DNA of 64,000 nucleotides, taken from contig OU452229.1 of the NCBI GenBank assembly GCA_911728455.2, positions 23,797,347 through 23,861,346 on the forward strand. The letters are read 5' to 3'. Position 1 is the first letter of the stretch, and each line of letters opens with the position of its first letter. The DNA comes from Marthasterias glacialis. Its lineage: Eukaryota; Echinodermata; Asteroidea; Forcipulatida; Asteriidae. The translations under genes and the position numbers were made by a program. Below the pieces are notes generated by a model. That model saw only the letters and a list, made by a program, of their open reading frames with translations. It was not told where the DNA came from and did not search any database. Below, piece by piece: positions 53,441-64,000 of the stretch.

Positions 53441-53797
53441 TAATATGGTTGGGAGTGGGGTTGGAAGATCAGGAAAGTTTTATCACATAGCAACTAGTGC
53501 TCAATATGAAGTTGTTTTGTACCCTATTTAATCTATATTAATAAAGTGAAAGGGGAGTGAACAAATCTCTTATCTAAAACAATACATTTTGCTCAAAAAG
53601 AAGAAAAATACAAAAAATACATTTATCAAGTGTTATAAACCGTATAGGACCCCAACCTCATAGAACTCAATGGTGAAACTAAGGAACCATTGTGTGATTT
53701 GCTTTGTTTATAGGCAGGATAAGTCAACAAGGTTTTTGTTTGAATGTGTTTTTTTTTATTGATTTATCTTCTGTTCTAGTTCTGAAAGACTGTTACC

Positions 53798-56700
53798 ATG
53801 GCAACACTTTTAACTCTTCTGGCTGTTACATTCCTAGTATATGGTGTTCAGTCCCAACCAGATAACGATGTCTGCACCTTCCATGGCCCAAATGTAGGCC
53901 CACCTCTACCAGTCCTTCCTGAACAATACATGCTCAGGGTAAGTCTTGAGAAATTCAAGTTATATGAACTAACTCAGCATCATCCCAGCTATGTTTGATC
54001 TAGATGTAGATGATAACTGTGGTAAATTATGGATCTTTTTCAAAGAGGTCTCCAACGTGTCTAGAAGCTTCTAGAAGCCAAAAGATCTTTATTCATTTTT
54101 CCCTTCCAAAATTGTTTTAAAATTATAGAGTTTATTTTTCACAAAGTCAAAACTATGTAAATGTAACTTCTTTTGAAGACTCAAACTTTCTTCAAAATGT
54201 AGAGTGTGTTAAGGAGATATCTTCATTAATAATGTAAGATTTTTCTTGTCCTGGGACTGTTTTTGATAGAAACATTGAATACTGAACTGATATAATTTTT
54301 GTTCTGTGGTAGTTTCACGAGTGAAGATGAAAAGATTCAACGCATAATTTCTTTTCACTGTTTCTTTTTAAGACAAGAGTTCTATCAAAAAATAAATTAG
54401 ACATAAAATTGTAAACAATTTAAATGTAATTACAGTATTTTTTTCCAAAAGATGTGAGCACACACACTATTTCCAGGACATTTTTAATGATTGTTTTTAA
54501 GATATAGTTTGAAAACTAGAAGCATAAATGAAAGATTTGTGCCAAAATATGTCCTTCTTCTTAAATTTAGGTTGAGGCCAACATCCTAGGATGGAATCAT
54601 ACGATTGAAGTGGTGGAATTCTATGATGGAATAAACAATCGTGGAGCAGTAAATAACATATGGAAAGGTTCCGTTTCACAAACTGTTGTTAGTTATAAGA
54701 CAGAAGAAATCTTCCATGTCGGCTCAGGTAAAATAGCTGAATTCTAACTTGATTTTAGTTTAGATTGTGAACAGAATAGAAAGGGAGGGGGAAAATGAAA
54801 TCTCTTGCAGTTTATCTCGTAATTCAATTCAACTCAAGGATTTTTTTTTTCAAACTTTAACTTACAAATATGTATAGATCTTGTTGATAATAATTTAAAG
54901 ACATTTGTTAATTATCAGATAATTTAATTAATTCACAGTAATAAGTTATGTGCTTAAACTGTGATTGTGTTTATCGTTAAACAATGGATTGACAATCTAC
55001 ATGCCTGTGCTGAACCCAAAGTTTCCGGCGTCTTGAAGAAAATTCCCAATCTTAAACAACTTTTCTCAACAGATGGAAGTTGCAGAGTACAGAATCTAAC
55101 CGGTAACAGTTTCAACATCTATGGTTTCAAGATAGTGAATGGAACGGCTCACATCGGTAATATCAATGATGTTTTTCGCTTTGGAGCCCAGTATAACGAG
55201 ACATACATGGGACAAACTAACGTCCGAGGTATTCCAGCCAATCACTGGCAGAGCTGTCTGTACCAGGAGGAAAGGAACAGTACCTCATTGCTGGATTACT
55301 ACTTCACTATACCAGGGTATTCAGGTCCATATGGTGATGCGGAGATACCATTAAGATTGGAGCTAAATGGCAGGGGTAATCTCATCTCATTTCTCCAACA
55401 CTTGTGTTTTATGAAACATTTCAGTATTGATGACATTTAAAATCAGTTTAATGAATAAGAATAAAGATTGATCCATAAAAATTTTGTCAAATTTCTATCT
55501 TTTCTTACTTCAGCTCCTAATCACAAGTTTGTACATGGTAAATTTATTCCGACAAATGGAACCCATAACTACAGCCATGTGTATGAATTCTTTGATGTGC
55601 AGTTCCATCCAGAATTTCCGGACCGTACATTTGAGGTAAACTAATAGTTTTATGGGAAGAGTAGAAACTGCGACTAGATATATCATAGGATACTTTGCGA
55701 TGTGAGGTGGCAGCAAACATGATGGGTTACTAAAAAGTTCTTATAGCATACTTATATTTTCAAAAACTCAAATTACAAAAGGTTTAAGTCATGCATTTTT
55801 CTTCAACATGTACTCTCTAAATGTAAAAGAGTGGAAATTTCACTCTCTTGCAGGAGTTGGGTGTCATGTTGGCTCTTTTGAGAGTGAAACTCACTGTGCA
55901 TCACCCTTTTTGAGTGAAATTTGAGCGAACTTCACTCTGATTCAAGTTGAAAATACTTGTCTTTCACTCTAAAAAAAGTTATGATGAACAACACAGTAGG
56001 TTTTCTTTCTTTTAAAATTAAGAGAGTGTTGATAGAATTGTTTTGTCTGAAACTCAAATAGGTTGTTCTTTTTAGCTTTGGTTTGTGGGGCTTAATTTGT
56101 TTCAAGGAGGAAAACAAATGCAGTTAAAATGAACAGGGTTAGTATTTTGAAAGTAACTATATTGCCTCTGTGTTCTCTCTCAAATAAGCCTCATTTGGGA
56201 GTTGTTTGTCCAGATCGTAAAAGCCCCAAACCGTTTCCAGTTTTTCCGGATCATTTCAGCGTAAGCTGGGAAATGGTGACACCAGGTATCAACAACATTT
56301 TCTATGCAAGAGTGAGTGCTGACCTTCATTGCTTCTCATTGATTAACTTTTTCATCCGTTATTATTTGTTAAAAGTGTTTGCTTAAAGTGTTTTAAAGTA
56401 TTTCCTGTTGATCAGTTAATATAAAATAATCTTTTATGTCACTTTACATTTTGTCACCATTTTTTTACGTATTTCGCAAAACATCACACAGTGTTGTTAC
56501 ATTTTTAGACGTTATCATTCACACCAACATTTACCCAAGATTTGATTTTATAAAACGGTGTAGTTTCATAACTACACTAATAGCACAAGGATAATATTAC
56601 TAGTTTTGCTGTTTTGAGTTTTCATGAACAGCCAATCTTGAATTTACCATTTTTTAAAAGTTGAAGTACAGTGCTGGCGCGGTGCCAAAAATGAGTGCTC

Positions 56701-59700
56701 TGTCTGTTGCATTTTCATGAAGAGACAATTTGTGTGACCTGGGTAAGTTTGTGTCTTCGTGAACAGGCAATTTCATTTACGCATGCTGCACACGACCTCG
56801 TTTGCCCAGTTTTTATGAAGAGACAATTGTATTAAACAGTTAATTACTCATTCATTAAATTTACTATGATAAAAAACAACATATTTGCATGATTTAAGAT
56901 CTCCACTTTCATGGTTGGTAATATGTCACAGTTTAATTGGCAAACAGTCCCCTGTACACAAAGATTTCAAATATAGTTTAACTTTAAATGCAGTTTTCTT
57001 CAAACATGAAAGTATGGCTTTATCAGGGATTAAATTGTCTCTTCGTAAAATGGTGACGATTTGTACAAATGTTTCATTTTGATGCAAAATTTTAAAATGC
57101 TAAGGTTTTCTTAATCCACAGCAAGCCTACAATTATAAATCTAAGATAAGTGCTGCTTACTACACCATAAAAGATGGATCCAACATTCCAACAAAATACC
57201 ACTCTCTGGATGATTTCAATACAGGTAGAAAAAACTCTCTTAGTTTTTATTTTTCACACCAAGAATGATTGTAACTCCATGCTGTAGGCCTATTGTGTGT
57301 CTTTTCATTCAGACAAAAAATTCTCAAAACTTTAAAACGTGATTAAAACAAATACTTCTTGTATTTTAAGCATTTTTTAAAAACTAGTGTTTATTTTCCA
57401 AACTTACTACTAAGTAGCTTTCCTAATATATTAAAACAAAAGACTGTTACTTTTTCAGTCAATCACCCAAACAAAATCTGTCTAATGTTTTGTCTTTTGC
57501 AGGGCTGACTTACAGAATCAACTTGAACAATGGATCTTGCAACATTACTCCAATAAGTAATGTATCTGCAGATGCCTTATTGTCTCCAGATAATGCTCAT
57601 GTTCAGATGAAAGATGTTGCTAACTTGTTGTATTTAGGAGTACATGATTGGCAGTATCAGGGTGTGGTAAGTCCAAGATATGGATTTACCAAAATATTGT
57701 AATTTTTATAGTTTGTAAACTTTGTATCCATCTACATCAGAGCAGATTAATAAAAAAGTTTGTCTTTATTGTTTGACTGATGTACAGTACATCTCATTGC
57801 TTTGACTTACTGTAAATTGCATATTCAAGTTGATAATGTGCTTAATTTTAAAATACATCTGGCCCTTCTTTTCTGTAATGTTTAAATTTGTATCTTTCTT
57901 TGATAAACTGTTTTGAAGTATAATATCCATCTGTTGAGTTATTGAGACTCTTCATGGCCGAGCGGTTAAGATCAGCGGAGTCAAGTTCTGGTGTTGTTGG
58001 CAGCAGAGTGTGGGTTCGAATCCCTGTCGTGGCACTTGTGTCCTTGAGCAAGATGCTTTACCATAATTGCTTTGTCCTTCGGATGGGCCATTAAGCCGTA
58101 GGTCCCGTGTACTAGGATGGGCAGTGTACGTAAAAGAACCCAGAACACTTATCGTGGAAGAGTAGGGGAATTACCCCGGTGTTTCTGGTTCACATGGCAA
58201 GCACCCTTATCTACAGGTTTCCTCAGGCCTGAGAGCTACAGTGATTAAGTTCACTTATCAGGCATCCTTGGTTTCATTACCAGAAATATATAATAATAAT
58301 AATAATAATAATATTCCTATCAAACCAAAGTAATAATTATTTTGTTTTCTTCCCAGACAAAGCTTCGAGAAATTGATACAGAATCTTGGATTACGAAAAA
58401 ACTCAACTACAGTGCAAGCTGGAGAAAAAATCATTTTGGCAACATTACAATGGAATTTTTCTTCTCAACAGTAAGATAAAAAGCACTTATTTTAGTTTTT
58501 ATTATTAGACAAATCAGGGAAGACTTACCAGCGAGAACAGTTTTTTGGAAGGAAGTGCTGGTTGCATGCTAGGCATCTAGTGTGCCATTGTCATGAAATG
58601 AGCACCGTGCCGAAATGGACCTATATCATGGTGCGGCCATCTTGATTTTCTCCCATTCAAACCAATGTAACCAAATCGAGGCTGGAAGGGAAGATAGTCT
58701 GGTTCCTTTTTGTACAATGAATATTAGTATCTATTACTGTTATTAGATACAGGGAACATGACCAAGATGGTGGCAGCATGATAAAGGTGTATAGTGTCTA
58801 TTCTACATATAATTATATAAATTTTGTTTATTGTGTTATTGTTTCTTCTTGATGAAGTGAAAAGTGCATTTTTACATGTTTGAAAAGCAAAGTTTTTTTT
58901 TAGGGGGGGAGGGTGGTTGGTGTAGTAAATTCCAGCGCCCCCATCCCAAAAGTTGGGGGTGCTGCAGCACTCACAGCACCCCCCTGTTGGCATGGACCTG
59001 CTAAAAGTAGCAAAAGCACAGAGACCTTAAAGATGATAATGAGAGTAATTAATTAACACCTACTGGTCCTGTTTATATTTATCAGTAAATCATAATGCAT
59101 ATTCATTATTGAAAACAAAACAAAGAACAAAACAGAATGGAAAATAAACAAGAAATCTTTGCACTTAATAACCATTTGCATGTTTAATGCAATTAAATGT
59201 GATTTTCAGCACTCTTCGAATCCACTCATTTTTCAAATTGATGAAGTCAGTAAGGGCCAACGTCTTCTTTTGATTTTCAGATTTTGTAAACAAAAATCAT
59301 TTGTTTCTATTTGTGGCGTGGCGTGGCCAAGCGGTCAAGCGCGCTGGACTCAAGCCCTGGTGCTCTGATCAGTAGAGTGTGGGTTCGAGTCGTTTTCTTG
59401 ACACTTTGTCCTTAAAGCAAGACACTTAGTGGTTATTGCTTCGTCCTTCGGATGGGATGTAAAGCCATAGGTCCCGTGCGTTGTGTAGGCCTAATGCTCG
59501 TAAAAGAGAAGGGGTTTGCCCCGATGTTTCAGCCAGTGGCTGCTAAATGCGCTGCAGCACCTTGTAAACTCTTATAAAGTGCTACATAAATGGGTCTCAT
59601 AATTCAAAAACTTCAAAAACCTGTCTTAGAAAATAATATAATAATATGAATTTGTTGTGTGTTTAGGTAAACTGGAGTACTGAGAGTGGGTTACAGAATT

Positions 59701-62700
59701 CTTCACACATGCCCGTCATGGCCAAATATCATTGGAGCGAAAAGAAGGTAAAACAAGTAGGCCTAACTTATGAACAGATTTTGAAATGATTAAAATAGTC
59801 TACTCAAATATAAACAAATGATTAAAATAGTCTAATCAAATATAAACAAATTGGTAACTGCGGAACGCTTTTTCCAATGTAATTTAAGTGGTCTTTTTGT
59901 TTTCTTTTTATTTACCAGAACAACATGACAGAAACAACCAACATGACATTCATTGTGAACTTTTTCCACTTCGAGGCAAATAACCTAAGTACTTCCCACT
60001 TTGATATTTCACCGTGCTTTAACGATGATGATAGTGAAGAGTTGGCATTTGACATAGCTGACAATGGTAAGCCAAAATTTAGATGATCATCAGAGACCTT
60101 AACTGTCCTCTTCATGCCCAGTTCCACATAAGGTCATCATGCTTAGCTTAACTATCATTCAGAGCGTTTTTAGTTTCCTTAATGAAACGGTTTTTACAAG
60201 AATGGTTACCAGCCCATCGTCTAACCCCCAACCTGGAGGACACAGAGACTACTCTTTACCTGCCTAATTACCCTTTGACCTTTTCACCTAGAGTGTACCT
60301 AGACCAAAGGCTCCTAGATGTTAACTCTTTGGGACATCAAAACAGGCAAACATCCACAACCACTAATAAGATGGTAGCCTCTGGAGTAACTTAGGGACGT
60401 GATGATTATGGGTGCAAAGCAAACCTGCACTAGGAATTACTTACATTAAGGGGCTGGGGGAGGGGGTAATTAGCACTACATGGCAAGAAACTTACCACAT
60501 GTAATGCATGTTCGACAATCAAAATGGCAAGGATTTATGAGTGAGTGAGTTATTTAACAGCCAATGAGGCTCGACTTTAACAACCATGTTTAGGTCTTTC
60601 GCAACATCAGTGTTATCAAGTGATGTCGCAAGTTTTAGGTTTAGAAAGGGAAAGAGATAGTTAAAAAAAAAATGAAGGGAGGGGTCCAGACCCCCTGGAT
60701 TTGCACCTGTGTATAATGTACTTTTATCAACATCCAAAATATCTCGTTATTAATTTTTCAGGAGCTTACAGTCAGTACATTCTGAATAACACCATAGAGT
60801 TTTACCATGGAGCAACATACAGCATTGCTAAGGCGGCTGCAGTGTCACCAACCAGAGTGGCAGATTTGTTTGTGAGTTGATTAATAACAAAGCCTGATTT
60901 ATCAAGCTGATTGAATAAAGTTTGCATAGTTAGTGGTTACCAGTCAAAGACTAGCTGGAACACATGTTGTGTATGAATGGTTCCCTGTTATTTTCACTAA
61001 GCACTAATTTAGAAATATTTTGTTATTTTTGCTCCACGAACTAGAACCATAATCACTTATTTTTATACAAAAGCTAGTTTCTTTGCACATGTATTTCTGT
61101 TATTAGAACATAAATGCTTTAATAATTAAATGTTGCATCACAGATGAAGAGCGATGTAAACTAAGTAAAGTATACTGCAATTTAAATTCTATACTATTTT
61201 GACTACTTCCCAATGATGTAGGTGATCAAAGGCTCAGACGGTGTTACGACTGTCTTCTTCAAACTGCTTGGGATTCCTTGGGTCAAAGGAGACGCTGTTA
61301 ACATGACATCTCAGATACCATTGGATGAAGCGTATATCAACTTGGTAGATGCAGTTAACGGTGGATTGCTTCATTTGGAGTTTAAGCACAGAGGAAAGGT
61401 ATAATCAAAGAGATGCTGAGGTTAAAGCTTTTGCCAAAAGCTTCAGACTGATAGCTGTGGCTACTTCTTATGACTACGGCTTATAGTTATGGCTTCTGGC
61501 TGTGGCTTCTTAATGTCAAAGCTAATGGCTTTTTGCATGAAGCTGATTGAAAGTTGTGAAATTTGAATTGATTAAGCAGTTATCCAAACATATTTTCTTT
61601 TTGTTATTTTTTAAAAAAGATCTGAGAAATTGAGTTACAAGTTTTAAACAAGTTATTGAATGTTCTCCTTTCAGGTTGTTTTTGTTTTGCCTCAACCCAA
61701 ATCACTGAGGACTGAGTTCACTCCAACTGAACCAGATGATACCAAGTCTTCAGGGTTCAGCTTGGGTAAGTAACAAATAATTGCCAGGGGTAAAGCTTCA
61801 CCAAACCTTAGAGAATACACACAAAAGGTGTGTGGAAGAGTAAACTTGATTTTAAGAACCACTGTAAAACTCACAATAGACCAGTCCATTAAGCTCCGCC
61901 CCCTAAACATTTTGACCGATCACAGCATTGGCTACATCACCACATATACACATGGGCAGCACAATGTGCGTCTATTCAATGCCACATTGCACGACATGAA
62001 TGCGCACTATAAACATGTGCACAGATGTTTATATTTTTCAACAGGATTTTATCAGGTCGGACTTTCCGTGGCGTAGCCTAGTCTGTGATTGGTCAACACG
62101 TAAGGGGATGGGGCTCAATGGATCAGTCTATTAATGATCATATTGCCAAAGATAAGGGGAACTCAACTAGGAAAATTCATGAGACTGAGCTTTCAGTTTC
62201 TTATTTCATGATCTTTCTGGAATTGAAACCATATGGAATCCTCAAAGTGCCTTGCACTATGATTCCTAGGCCTGAACATACAAGAGAAGATGAAGAAGAA
62301 ATGTCAGTTTTAGATGTGGGAGGAAAACCCCAAAATAGGGAAATTCCATGCAATCGGGTAGGGACTGAAAACTCAATCCATATGCAAGGCTCTGGGCCAA
62401 GTCAGGGGTATATTCCAACCAGGATCCAAAGAGGTAAATGGCAGGGAAAGAAACCACTAGGCCAACCTGATTCCTGATTAATTGTAACTTTCAATTAAGT
62501 CGTTACTATTGCTGTATTGTGCACAATACTCTACTGTACATGTTTAGAGTCAATTTTCTAGTTTTTCAATTCTTTTTATTTTTGAATTTCAGGGAGTTTT
62601 ATTGGATTTGGACTTGGAATGCTCATCCTCGGTGCATTTCTCTGTGCCTTCATCGTGTTTGTCCTTAATAAGAAGTTTGGTACTCCCTCTGTGCCGTACA

Positions 62701-62714
62701 ACGTACAGTCTTAA
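53798..62714 (+). CDS. Uncharacterised type I membrane glycoprotein with duplicated luminal domain, 14 exons
   Basis: Complete, 651 residues. Exons: 53798-53938, 54571-54727, 55073-55375, 55514-55635, 56189-56311, 57122-57224, 57503-57666, 58357-58470, 59667-59747, 59919-60066, 60762-60871, 61222-61398, 61675-61765, 62593-62714 (TAA). All phases match. Signal peptide ~1-19 (LLTLLAVTFLVYGVQS). Large extracellular/luminal part with many N-glycosylation sequons (NHT, NLT, NGT, NET, NST) and a conserved-looking block VRGIPANHWQSCLYQ. One transmembrane helix ~613-636, Gly-rich (GFGLGMLILG), and a ~15-residue tail. VC...PxxPVxPEQY (26 onward) and VVCP...FPVFPDHF (246 onward) begin what look like two related units, each followed by an SC-containing strand. 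It recalls metazoan proteins annotated with LolA-like domains plus a C-terminal helix; that link is from memory and weak. Function unknown. Confidence 0.87.
55811..56030. mobile_element. MITE with TACTCTC ends (copy C), inverted and truncated
   Basis: TACTCTCTAAATGTAAAAGA, then an interior that is the reverse complement of copies A/B (GGCTCTTTTGAGAGTGAAAC). The right side loses similarity before AAGAGAGTGTT. In intron 4 of the membrane-protein gene. Confidence 0.65.
56600..57060. repeat. Dispersed repeat with several TTCATGAAGAGACAATT words
   Basis: Variants of TTTTCATGAAGAGACAATT at ~56621, 56711, 56757 and 56811, and inverted (AATTGTCTCTTCGTAAAA) at ~57037. The segment 56885-57010 also occurs at 18365-18490 (CCACTTTCATGG, TTGGCAAACAGTC). 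Non-coding. Confidence 0.5.
57945..58313 (+). mobile_element. tRNA-derived SINE, full length
   Basis: Head: CATGGCCGAGCGGTTAAGAT (A box) and GTGTGGGTTCGAATCCCTGT (B box). Body: CACTTGTGTCCTTGAGCAAG, CCTTCGGATGGGCC, GTAAAAGAACCCAGAACACT, ending with ACCAGAAATA and an (ATA)n tail. ~365 bp; the best copy here. In intron 7 of the membrane-protein gene. Confidence 0.88.
59314..59605 (+). mobile_element. tRNA-derived SINE, second subfamily
   Basis: Head GTGGCGTGGCCAAGCGGTCA with GTGTGGGTTCGAGTCG. The body shares CCTTCGGATGGGATGTAAAG, but the 3' end is TTATAAAGTGCTACATAAAT. In intron 8 of the membrane-protein gene. Confidence 0.8.
59788..59851. repeat. 32-bp tandem duplication
   Basis: AATGATTAAAATAGTCTA(C/A)TCAAATATAAACAA occurs twice in direct succession. 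Short and recent-looking. Confidence 0.7.
61877..62130. mobile_element. 254-bp MITE, TAGACC...GGTCTA ends (copy B)
   Basis: TAGACCAGTCCATTAAGCTC at left; GGGCTCAATGGATCAGTCTA at right. Interior blocks (GACCGATCACAG, TGGGCAGCACA, CCACATTGCA, GTGATTGGTCAACACGTAAG) match 49118-49371 in inverse orientation. In intron 13 of the membrane-protein gene. Confidence 0.8.
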
Positions 62715-63713
62715 AGTGTTACCACCGTCTGTGTAAAAGTACGTGCCTTAACCCATATCTGCCCAACTGTGGGACTTCCCATAGTACACATAAACTCTGT
62801 TAGTGCCTAACTCAACCTGTAGATGAACAAGAAGGTAACGTCTTTCTTCATACTCTCATTACTAGTGAAATGAGAAGGGAAACATGGCAAAAAATGTATC
62901 AAATTAAAGATAATGATGTGCACTTTCTAATGGTCTTAGTTTGTTGGGATTTGTTTATTTGCAAGACAGTAAATAATGAATGTTTATTGCAATAGATGGG
63001 GTGCAATAGACGCCATCTTTGATGACAATTTCTATTTTGGCTGTAGCCCAACAAACTCTGTAAATTTTGACTCAGTTTGAGTTGCTTATCAACCTATCAT
63101 GGAAGGAGTTTATGAAACGTATGCGTGCAGTACTTATGCGTAACGCACAGTTGTACGCTGACAAATTCGCAGTCATTGTCATGAAAGATGGGTGTTTTTT
63201 CCCATTGTCGATGTCATGTGCAACCCATCTATAAGCTCTACATGGGCTCAGGCAGAAACAGTCTTTATTTACTGAGACCAGTCTGTTGGATTTGGGTTAA
63301 TTCGTAGTTTCGGTACTATAAAAGAGATGTTACCTTGGTTATCAATTGATTACGTTTTACCCCTGTTAAGTTCCATTCATAAAGATGTAACCACTCTTTC
63401 ATTGTGGATATTAATTATAGTTTCCGTGGCAACGGCTGAAACAGTGTAAAGAATCAAAAGATACTATTTACATATAAAATCAGCCCTGCCATTTACGGAA
63501 CAAAGTTAATTTTGTATTTTGACTCATTTATACATGTAGGTTATATCAAATAGAGCTGTCTTTTACTATTGAACAAACCGTACCACCTAGCTCAAAACAG
63601 GCAGAAATTGCATCATTTTATAAGTCGGATCGTGATGAGAAGGGGAACTTTGGTATACAGTGTTGATAAATCATTTTTTTTATGTTAAATGGATTTGTTT
63701 GATATTTTATACA
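62715..63713. other. 3' UTR/flank of the membrane-protein gene
   Basis: ATTAAA at 62903-62908 is a possible poly(A) signal. No other feature was recognised. Confidence 0.4.
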
Positions 63714-64000
63714 CGCCAGTGTATCTAGGGTAAAATTTTAGGGCACCATTTTTCCTTGGGGCCACTTTTGGCCAATTAAAACTGTAGTTTACGTTTGTAT
63801 TTTTTCCGAAACAAGCCCTTTTTTTAGTGCTCTTCTGCTGTGTTGAGGTAAAACAAAATACATTGTCTGTGTGTAAATAATAATAAAATAGTTTTAAAAA
63901 ACATTGAAATTACTACATAAAAGCGTATGTAATGTAACATTTTATTCTGGTAATTTTTAAACTCAGAGGTCCTGATTGGGGGGGGGGCACAGACATCAGT
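63714..64000. mobile_element. CAGTGGCG-ended element, copy 2, inverted, cut by window edge
   Basis: TAGGGTAAAATTTTAGGGCA, then AAACTGTAGTTTACGTTT, GAAACAAGCCC, and ACATTTTATTCTGGTAATTT are the reverse complement of 8570-8850. The far terminus lies beyond 64000. Confidence 0.7.

Noticed and set aside
54961-55072. Upstream extension of membrane-protein exon 3
   Set aside because: The frame is open, but joining it breaks the phase from exon 2; the acceptor at 55071-55072 with a pyrimidine tract fits both phase and the expected SC-containing strand.
59323-59400. Leu/Ser-type tRNA gene
   Set aside because: A and B boxes are present, but the cloverleaf is incomplete and the sequence continues into a SINE body; same for 57950, 43270, 38450 and 12510.

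Overview
The window is animal nuclear DNA: AT-rich, with many short exons in long introns, GT-AG splice sites, and a dense load of dead mobile elements. The five genes have close vertebrate counterparts. The gene set together with the SINE, MITE and non-LTR repertoire suggests a marine invertebrate deuterostome, most likely an echinoderm. The species is an inference, because no species-diagnostic marker was seen. There is no bacterial or organellar character, no operon and no CRISPR.

Layout. (1) 460-9300, minus: N-terminal two-fifths of a cysteine sulfinic acid decarboxylase (CSAD/GADL1-like), six exons; the rest, including the PLP lysine, lies left of base 1. (2) 9301-19666: a repeat-rich intergenic stretch with a nested foldback-in-SINE insertion and one unassigned GC-rich coding exon (15185-15657). 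(3) 19667-33332, plus: a CNBD2-like cyclic-nucleotide-binding protein, twelve exons, complete to the stop. (4) 35541-40318, minus: CCDC12, a small spliceosomal protein, six exons, complete. (5) 40862-47577, plus: CDK2, seven exons, 298 residues, complete. (6) 53798-62714, plus: a 651-residue type I membrane glycoprotein of an uncharacterised metazoan type, fourteen exons, complete.

CCDC12 and CDK2 are head to head, with 543 bp between start codons; that gap holds an E2F-type site and two CCAAT boxes. CNBD2 and CCDC12 are tail to tail. The genes are otherwise functionally unrelated.

Several transposon families appear more than once: tRNA-derived SINEs, TTAA-flanked MITEs of at least four types, a MITE with ACTCTC ends, a CAGTGGCG-ended family, foldback elements built of short subrepeats, and 3' ends of at least three non-LTR retrotransposon types. 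The most informative are a foldback element carrying an exact 10-bp target duplication inside a SINE (11324-12433), a perfect 38-bp hairpin inside another element (42145-42229), and two TTAA MITEs abutting on one shared TTAA in a CDK2 intron (45495-46286). No clearly new enzymatic system was found; the least described gene is the membrane protein at the right.

All gene models were assembled by eye from splice sites, reading phase and family similarity.
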